From contig CBFFRP010000181.1 in the NCBI GenBank assembly GCA_965644295.1, positions 186,001-250,000 on the forward strand: DNA of 64,000 nt, read 5' to 3'. This stretch comes from Paraphysomonas bandaiensis (taxonomy: Eukaryota > Chrysophyceae). The notes under the pieces are model-generated. The model did no database searches. It had not been told where the DNA came from and saw nothing but the letters and a program-made list of their open reading frames with translations. Shown here piece after piece: positions 57,073-64,000 of the stretch; positions within the stretch are counted from its first letter, which is position 1; every line of letters starts with the position of its first letter. Position numbers and translations under genes: made by a program.

Positions 57073-60000
57073 ATGAGTGAAGCAAAGATAGTTCACGTAT
57101 TTGAAGAAGCTCAGCGTTCTGAGTCCACACATAGAAATGAAGCAAAGAAACTGTTACACTTAATTAACACAACTGAAACAACTGATTGTTTGGTTAAGAA
57201 AATTATAACCAATTGTTATGATAAAATTCTTATTTGCTCAAAACAAGAGAAAGTTGTGGATAGAATTATGAAGTTTTTTTGTAAATTTGTTGCTGTTACA
57301 AACGATCAGCATCTGTTTGACTTTATGAACTACCTCATTACAAGGACATCTTGTTCAGATAAAGTTGTCCGCTATCGTGCATGTCAATCTATATGCATGA
57401 TTATATCTGCTATGGGAGAGAATGCTGAGATTGATGATGCGCTTTGGGATATGATTAGCACATGCCTAGTTGTACGTCTACGTGACAAGCATCCCGCCGT
57501 TCGACTGTGGGCTCTCAAAGGCCTGAAAGAATTTCAAGATCCTTCTAATTCTTCCGATGTAATCACCCAGGAATTTATCAGATTAATGGAAAGTGATACG
57601 TCAAAAGAAGTACGGGTTGCTGCAATTCAAACTATTGTGCTAACTACCTCAAGCCTATTCTCTGTTCTCCATCGCCTGCGGGATATAAAACAGGATGTCC
57701 GTTTGGCCTGCATTCAGAGGCTATCTGAAATTGAAGCCGTGCAGCTTCAAAAAGTGCAGTTGTCACTTTTCGTTAAATATGGACTGGGTGATCGCGATGA
57801 GACGGTGCGTGCAGCTGCAATGTCGCTAGTCGTCAAGTGGATGCAGACACTTAAATTCAATATCCCTAAGCTCTTACAGTTGGTTGGACTGCGTTCCCAT
57901 CGCCAAGAGGTAGACATGTTGGCATGGAGCATAATTCATGAGTGCCAAAAGGAGTCTATTCAGTCTGGACCGCTGCAGTCGGCAGTTATGCGTGGTATGG
58001 AAGTGGATTGGGAGGAATGTGGCTTCTCTGACCTCCTTGCCTCAGAGCTATTATGGCTGCTCGCCCGATGCATGTACTTCCATCGCACCCTACCCCGTGC
58101 CCAAGCCTGTGATCGCACAGAATCACTATTGCCTGATACTGTCATTCTGTGCAGATTACTGCTGGATGGTGCAACAGCCCTGCAAAGTGGACTTGTGCAG
58201 GGCTCAACTGGAATGGCCTTGCTGGGAATGGAGTGCTTGCTGCGCCTTACCGCCTATGCTGACACCTCTGATGTAGCAGGATGCCAACAGTTGATATCCG
58301 TCTGTAGGGCTATGATCGAAGACGTTGAATTCTGTGATGATCTTGTGGATTCGGTACTGGTTGCGTACAGTAAAGCTATCTCCACAGTCTCGGGACGCAC
58401 ATCTGTTAGTGTCCTCGTGCAGGAGCTGGTTGAGGTTGCACAGAAGGTATATTGAATAGATAATATATGTTCTTGTATATTAAGTATACGACAGGTGTGG
58501 CCATGTACTATTGCAGAAAGCGATTCAGTAAGGGAAGACGAGGAGGAGCGCCGGGTTCTATCTCAGATTCGGTCGTTACATATCATTGCGTGGTGTGTCC
58601 AAAACCACACCGCTGCTGAGCATCGTAAGCAGGAGTCGTTTACCGACCCCCTTGTGCCAATGGTATTAGAAGCACTGCAGCAGCCTTGCGAAGAGTTGAG
58701 ATCCTTTGCCCTCCGCGTTTTGGGTTTGCTAGGAATATCCTCGGCTAGGCACTGTGCAGCGTTTGCTGGCATTGTTTTGCAGGTGGCGAATGCAACTCAA
58801 GAAGATACCTTTATACGCTGTCAAGCAATTGAATCTCTGGCTGATATGGCTATGGTACATACCGATGAGTTAATTAGTGAAGATACACTTGTGCGTTTGC
58901 TTCTCATACTGATGGACTGTGGAGATTGTATTATTCAGCGTGTAGCCGCAGAAGCTTCCGCCAAGTTGCTTTTCTCTGGTCGTATAGTGAAATCCCCGGC
59001 ACTCTTTGCTCAGCTTGTGAAGGTTTTCTTTCATCCATTTGAGTCTAATGATGAAGCAGATGAAAATTGTACAGCAGAAAAAGGTTCAGCAGCTTATCTG
59101 GATCAGATACTAAGTGTTTTCTTTCCTGCTTTCTTCAGTGCTGGAGGGGGGCGGGGTGATATAGCATTACATTCCGTCCCTCTTCTCATTGCTGATATTT
59201 GCATGCTGGTGCGAGATGAGTTCATACCCTCCATGCCTATTGTGCAGGTTCGTGTACTCAGTGTTGATGTATTCTCAAGTAATTGTATGGAATAGATGAT
59301 GGAGCACATACTGGGATGGTGCGAGTTTCTTCCCAATGATTCTGGAGACAGCACGGACACAACATGCACTCGTATTCAACGAGGATTAAAGATACAGATC
59401 TGCGCGTCCGTACTCAAGGAAATGCTGGTACTGCAATCGAACAAGTCATCTCACAAGGCTTTATTAAAGGAACTTTCCAAAGTTCTAGTGCTGCTTACAC
59501 CTTGCGAATCATGGGTTTTCAGCCATGCTGTGGTAAGAGTATATTTACGTCCGCTACTCATCTAAGATACGCTTAGGGGCAGGAACTTATCAAGACTCTA
59601 ATAACCTTAAAAAGACAATGTCGTCTCGACAAAGTCTCTGCTAAGAGTGTGGACAAGCTACACACATCCTGTCGTGATACTGTCAAGAACTTCTCTAGTG
59701 AAGTAACAGAAGAAACTGATGAAGAAAAGAGCGACATGCACCCCATGTATGAAATTGAAATGTGTGTAGTGAGCTTTTAATATGTGTTATAGCAACCCTT
59801 TTTGGAGTCTTGCTCCAGGATTGGCTGATATGGTTGACGCAGCATCTGATGATGAGAGCGTTTTGGGTAGTGCTTCTAGTGACGATGACGACTTTGAAGA
59901 GGCAGATAACAATGCTGAAGTGGAGCAGCCTGTCCGGACTCGCATATCACGCTCGTCTAAAGTTCAAGCTCAAAGTCGAATAAGCATACAACTATCTGAT

Positions 60001-60102
60001 GAAAATGCCGAAAATGCTAAACGAACTACGATCTCAGTAAAAGATGAACCGCATGACGATATCTACAGTGAAGGAAATAATGCTTATGAATCGCTGTTGT
60101 AA
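57073..60102 (+). CDS. NCAPG: Condensin complex subunit CAP-G (NCAPG/YCG1)
   Basis: Exons 57073-58446, 58495-59247, 59296-59532, 59577-59761 and 59793-60102 (phases 0, 0, 0, 2) give 952 aa, the normal size for a CAP-G. HEAT repeats cover residues ~20-870. A family-typical region is VRYRACQSICMIISAMGENA followed by LRDKHPAVRLWALKGLKEFQD, and later DRDETVRAAAMSLVVKW; a second half covers LRSFALRVLGLLGISSARHC and similar. The C-terminus is acidic and Ser-rich (DAASDDESVLGSASSDDDD), a likely target of mitotic kinases. CAP-G with CAP-H binds DNA in the condensin ring during chromosome condensation. It could be the condensin I form; a paralogue (CAP-G2) is structurally different. Confidence 0.9.
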
Positions 60103-60789
60103 TCTACTGGAAATATGATATCTGTATCTATTACATGGTGTACAATGCAGCCTAATACTGTTATTGTTTGCTCAATAGCACTGTGGATGTTGTATTCAAT
60201 AACAGATTCATTATGTGTCTGGCGTCTGCTCTAATATTTATCGATAAGTAATTTATAATGATGAGGGTACATACGTACAACAAGACATATTCTGAGTGAA
60301 TTACCAGCGTCTCATTAACTGTATAAGATCGTGTCTATATAAGATCGTATGAAAAATGATTGGTGGGTGGAGATAACATGAATTTGGCGAATGACAATGG
60401 ATGAATAAGTGAGATTGATAATAATTATAATTACAGCTTTGAGTGTGAATTATGGTTCAGCTTATCAAGCATTTACCATCCTATATCCTATTATGTCAAA
60501 TCTGCATAAAGTACACTCATATTGCAGAAATGCTCTTATTAACGTACAGTCCCTAATCCCTAATATAAAATAATTCCGGACCACCCATTCTCGATTAATA
60601 TATATCCATCGCATTGCTTACTTTACGTTCATTAGATAAGAGTTAATTGAGTATACATACTTCACACATAGAGATCGTTTCTTAGAATAAATGTGTCGCT
60701 ATCCTTTGATATATTTGCTACACTTTTATAATGTAATCATGTTGCGTAATATGAGGATAGTATGATGCAAGAGAGAAACGCAAATCCCT
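60103..60789. other. Convergent intergenic region
   Basis: Between the 3' ends of CAP-G (+) and the GH5 gene (-). AT-rich, no feature recognised. Confidence 0.35.
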
Positions 60790-62106
60790 TCAACAGGTCT
60801 TTGAAGAGTCGCCTCCTGCCCATCCAAGAATACATCCCCCAAATGTTTCATCTGGGACAGACAGATTTCCAAAACTCGGTCCAGTGTTACAGTATGATGA
60901 GTAATGCCAGTACGTATGGGATATATTTGCTGCCTCTGCAGCTTGCCACGCTTTACAGTCTCCGAATTCAGTCAAGAAGGTGGGAACATTCCAGGCTTCT
61001 CCGACTGCCATAGCATTCTGAACAGCATCGGCAGGGTCTGAGGGTTGACCATACCAGTGCCAGGCCAAAAAAACATTTTGTGATCCTTTTATCCAGTCGA
61101 TGGTTTCGTCAGAGATAAGGGCGTCAGGAAACATCTTCGTCAGCCAAGCCGGCTCGATCATGCCCTCCCCACTGTCCTCGACACTCACGCTCATATCCGG
61201 GATAACCTCGTTGATAGCTTCTCCACAGGCTCTCCAAGTGTCGAACATTTGAGTACGACGAATAGACATGGGTTCATTAGTGAGCTCCGCAGCATAGGCA
61301 GTCTTGTAGTCCACTACAGCTTCAGCCAGGAGCCTCCAGTAACGTACGAAGTCGTCACGCCCAGGCCCCTCCTGCAACATATAGTCCATGGTTGCCTGAT
61401 TGATGGTTGTATAACCTAGACCACCAGGATTAGGACTATTCATCGCCAAACAGCACTCGTTCAAGAGGTTGTAATTCGGGTCGCCGGCATACTTCGCCCA
61501 CTTCTCCTCGTCATCACCACATACTTCATAGCCATCCACATTCTTCACATTCAGATCATGTATTAAATTATAAGGGAAACCAGTCGTGAGTGGTTTGCCA
61601 ATTAGATCAGGAGCTGCTTTCTGAGAAAACCACATCGGTACGCCATTACCGCACCCAGCAGAGCTCGTCATATCACCATGATTATCCAACATCACATGAA
61701 TTCCATTTTTATCAGTGAGTTCAAGAATTTTATGTAATCTTTCTACAAAATCAGGATCTAAAGCATTTTCATCTCTTGGTTGTGCTCCAGCCCATACAAC
61801 ACCAAGTCGAATCGAATTCCATCCCATTGATTTAATATGATCAATATCAGCTTGATTAAATGTATAACAACTTGTACATGTACCATCCGCTTGACACTCA
61901 TCATTAACATTATCATTACAATAAGTATTACCAGTGACATCAGGAAGATATGGGGGTCCTTTGACGACTACATTCGGACCCACGAGGACGATATCTTCGC
62001 CTGTGGATGATGAGATGAATCTCTGGTCTTTGATAATGATGCTACGGGGGATAGATGCAGCATTAATTGATATAAAAAGTGAATAGAGTATGAGTGTGGG
62101 TTTCAT
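60790..62106 (-). CDS. Secreted glycoside hydrolase family 5
   Basis: Single exon, 438 aa from the ATG at 62106, chosen over an earlier in-frame ATG because it starts a clean signal peptide (MKPTLILYSLFISINAAS). The TIM-barrel of GH5 is evident: IDHIKSMGWNSIRLGVVW on the first strands, IHVMLDNHGDM, the acid/base Glu in AAELTNEPMS and the nucleophile Glu in PTFLTEFGDC, with AWHWYG between. Several cysteine pairs (CSCYTF-like, CGNG, CCLAM) suggest an extracellular fold held by disulfides. GH5 covers cellulases, mannanases and endoglycoceramidases; the long loops resemble the endoglycoceramidase-like branch, but the substrate is not resolved. A role in feeding or cell-wall turnover is inferred. 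Confidence 0.9.
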   Translation of the reverse strand: MKPTLILYSLFISINAASIPRSIIIKDQRFISSSTGEDIVLVGPNVVVKGPPYLPDVTGNTYCNDNVNDECQADGTCTSCYTFNQADIDHIKSMGWNSIRLGVVWAGAQPRDENALDPDFVERLHKILELTDKNGIHVMLDNHGDMTSSAGCGNGVPMWFSQKAAPDLIGKPLTTGFPYNLIHDLNVKNVDGYEVCGDDEEKWAKYAGDPNYNLLNECCLAMNSPNPGGLGYTTINQATMDYMLQEGPGRDDFVRYWRLLAEAVVDYKTAYAAELTNEPMSIRRTQMFDTWRACGEAINEVIPDMSVSVEDSGEGMIEPAWLTKMFPDALISDETIDWIKGSQNVFLAWHWYGQPSDPADAVQNAMAVGEAWNVPTFLTEFGDCKAWQAAEAANISHTYWHYSSYCNTGPSFGNLSVPDETFGGCILGWAGGDSSKTC

Positions 62107-62638
62107 GAGGTATGGTATTGTGTATAGGTATATATCTGTCTTAACCTTACTGGACTTAACTATAGCATAGGCAGGTACAGCTGTAGCTATATGCGTATCG
62201 GCAGTCAGCATCATATTATTCGGAAATATATTGAAGCAAATATTCTCTATATTACTGTGATAAAACTACGGCTGTAATACAGATAATTATTGTCTCAATA
62301 TTAGAGGCATCTTTGAACAAAAATATACAAAGGATGCAGATACGATGTTGGATAGTTTATACGTCTAGAGGTACGGCTGTATACATGTAGCAATACTGCT
62401 GTGTAGGAATTTCTTTGCATAGTAACGGGCTACATCAATCCCCGTAACCGGAAGAATAACCCCGGTACTTTTATTATATGGACCTGTCAGTGCATCCATC
62501 CGGTGGTAGAGGAGAGTTAATTGATGGCCATCGCATCTAGTCCACTTAACTTCCTCCACATACAGTCATCCTTCCATACATATATACTGTACCAATACAC
62601 CATTCGAAGATATATTACGATAGTATTAATTAAATAAT
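62107..62638. promoter_or_regulatory. Divergent promoter region, GH5 / NOP2
   Basis: 532 bp between divergent starts. It contains GGTATACATGTAGCAATACTGCTG-like sequence near 62375-62405 and TATATATACTGTACC near 62578-62594, the standard 5'-flank texture here. Confidence 0.4.
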
Positions 62639-64000
62639 ATGGAAGAATTTGGTGATAGTATGGATGATAAATGGTTGGAGAATGGAGAGTCTGGTGATGA
62701 AGACAATGAAAGAGAGGAAGAGACTATGGTACTTAATCCAGTATCAGTCAGACAGAGAATTGATGTATGTATGATATGATATATCATTATAGTATAATAT
62801 GATATTATAGTCTGCATTGGAAATATTGGGAGACTTCAGTAACCGTCCTGATAAGAGTGTATCTCGTAAGGATATATTGGAAGGTTTATCAAGGTACGTT
62901 CCTGTGATGTTCTAGCAGAGATCTCTCTCTAATTTATCTTATAGAGATCTATCTGAGTATTATGGATATATTCCGGATTTGGTGGATGTGTTACTCGATA
63001 TTTTTTCCCCTGCTGAGTGTGTGGAATATATGGATGCCAGTGACAGACCAAGGCCACTCGTCATACGCGCAAACACACTCAAAGTTACTAGAAAGGATCT
63101 TATGGAAGCTTTGAGCAAGAGAGGTGTTAATTTAGAGGCAATAGAGTGGTCCAAAGTAGCCATCAAAGTGACCGACTCGACCGTTCCTATTGGAGCTACT
63201 CCTGAATACTTGGCAGGTTACTATATGCTCCAGGCAGCAGCATCGCTCAATCCTGTTATGGCTCTTGCTCCTGTTCCGGGAGAAAGAGTCCTTGATATGT
63301 CTGCTGCACCCGGAGGGAAGACCTCCTATATTGCCCAACTCATGAAAAACAGCGGAACTGTAGTTGCCAACGACCTCAAGGCGCAGCGACAGAAGGCAAC
63401 CGTCGCGAACTTACACCGCATGGGTGTCAAGAATGCGATTGTCTGTTGCTATGACGGGCGAAAGATTCCTAAGATTATGCGCGGATTCGATCGCGTACTT
63501 CTGGATGCTCCCTGCTCTGGTTTGGGTATTATATCACGCGATCAGAGTGTAAAGTTGCAGCGATCCGCAAAGGACATTCAGCGCCTGGCCCACCTCCAGA
63601 AAGAACTTCTTTGCGCCGCCGTTGATGCCACGGACCCCAACTCCAAGTCTGGGGGCATTATTGTATACTCGACATGTTCAATATCTACTGAAGAAAATGA
63701 GCAGGTCGTACAGTACATTCTGCAGAAGAGACACGTCCGACTGGTGGAAACTGGCCTTGCTGTAGGACGACCGGGATTCACCAGATACAAGGAGAGGCGC
63801 TTCCACCCCTCACTCGCCCTCACGAGAAGGTTTTATCCCCATGTGCACAACATGGATGGATTTTATGTTGCTAAGCTGCAAAAATATGCGAACGGTCCGA
63901 AGGGTGTTGCCGATGATGACGAGGAGGGCAGCAGCAGCAGTGAAGTGGAAGACGATGACTCGGAGATGGACGAGGAGGAGAATCATGACAGTGGGGTGGA
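62639..64000 (+). CDS. NOP2: NOP2 rRNA m5C methyltransferase (partial)
   Basis: Exons 62639-62764, 62811-62893 and 62945 to beyond the window end. After an acidic start comes the NOP2-specific N-terminal part (RDLSEYYGYIPDLVDVLLDI, then PRPLVIRANTLKVTRKDL). The catalytic domain has GYYMLQAAASLNPVMALAP, the SAM site DMSAAPGGKTSYIAQ, the motif IV Cys in LLDAPCSGLG and the motif VI Cys in IVYSTCSISTEENE, then RRFYPHVHNMDGFYVAKL. NOP2/NSUN1 methylates a cytosine of large-subunit rRNA and is needed for 60S assembly in the nucleolus. The acidic tail (DDDEEGSSSSEVEDDDSE) begins just before the edge; the stop codon is outside. Confidence 0.95.

Noticed and set aside
1-64000. tRNA, rRNA or telomeric repeat genes
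   Set aside because: Reading both strands I saw no convincing tRNA A/B boxes, rRNA blocks or TTAGGG-type arrays. A covariance-model scan would be needed to exclude divergent small RNAs.

Overview
The window is nuclear DNA of a eukaryote, most likely a free-living flagellated protist. The evidence is spliced genes with mostly 40-240 bp GT-AG introns on both strands, AT-rich intergenic DNA full of (ATGT)n, (TA)n and GTACAGCAGTAC-type simple sequence, an LTR retrotransposon, and cilium-associated proteins (NME7, SPATA17, an Sfi1-like repeat protein) beside a prephenate dehydratase, meaning de novo aromatic amino acid synthesis. The standard genetic code fits every gene. I could not fix the lineage from sequence alone.

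Layout. 0-4.6 kb (-): one gene of at least 20 exons joining a signal peptide, a GT-A type glycosyltransferase domain, a TPR-like helical region and two acidic Cys motifs; it runs off the left edge. 5.5-8.3 kb: a small secreted-protein gene between two ~98% identical 538-bp direct repeats. 8.9-17 kb: prephenate dehydratase (-), BMT5-like rRNA methyltransferase (+), a decayed solo LTR, proteasome ATPase RPT5 (-), an adenylate-kinase-like protein without a P-loop (+) and a calmodulin-like protein (-). 17.5-21.1 kb: a 412-aa protein with 31-aa repeats (-) between two diverged copies of an unidentified non-coding repeat. 21.7-28.3 kb: NME7 (-), a GC-rich island and MRE11 (-). 28.9-38.1 kb: Sfi1-like protein, NSE2/MMS21 SUMO ligase and an FHA/coiled-coil protein (all +). 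38.5-44.2 kb: a Ty1/copia element with two LTRs that look identical, a 5-bp target duplication and one frameshift in integrase. 45.0-45.8 kb: a Tyr/Asp-rich surface protein (-). 47.6-56 kb: SPATA17 (-), PRP4 (+), a membrane-anchored cyclophilin (-), an unknown gene (+) and a small membrane protein (-). 56.1-56.9 kb: a giant (ACAT)n/(ATGT)n palindrome. 57-64 kb: condensin CAP-G (+), a secreted GH5 hydrolase (-) and NOP2 (+, cut by the right edge).

Exon joins were made by hand from GT-AG sites and reading-frame phase. All genes listed as spliced keep an open frame through every join. Functional themes are ciliary/basal-body structure (NME7, SPATA17, Sfi1-like, FHA-coil, calmodulin-like), chromosome maintenance (MRE11, NSE2, CAP-G), ribosome and spliceosome work (BMT5-like, NOP2, PRP4) and the secretory pathway (GT-TPR, Tyr/Asp-rich protein, GH5, cyclophilin). 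Linkage in a eukaryote need not mean shared function.

Two window-wide patterns stand out. Most genes begin AT-rich for roughly their first 250-450 nt and become GC-rich downstream, regardless of exon boundaries. Most 5' flanks carry TATATA/ATGT/GTAC-GCTGTAC simple sequence, often shared by divergent gene pairs.
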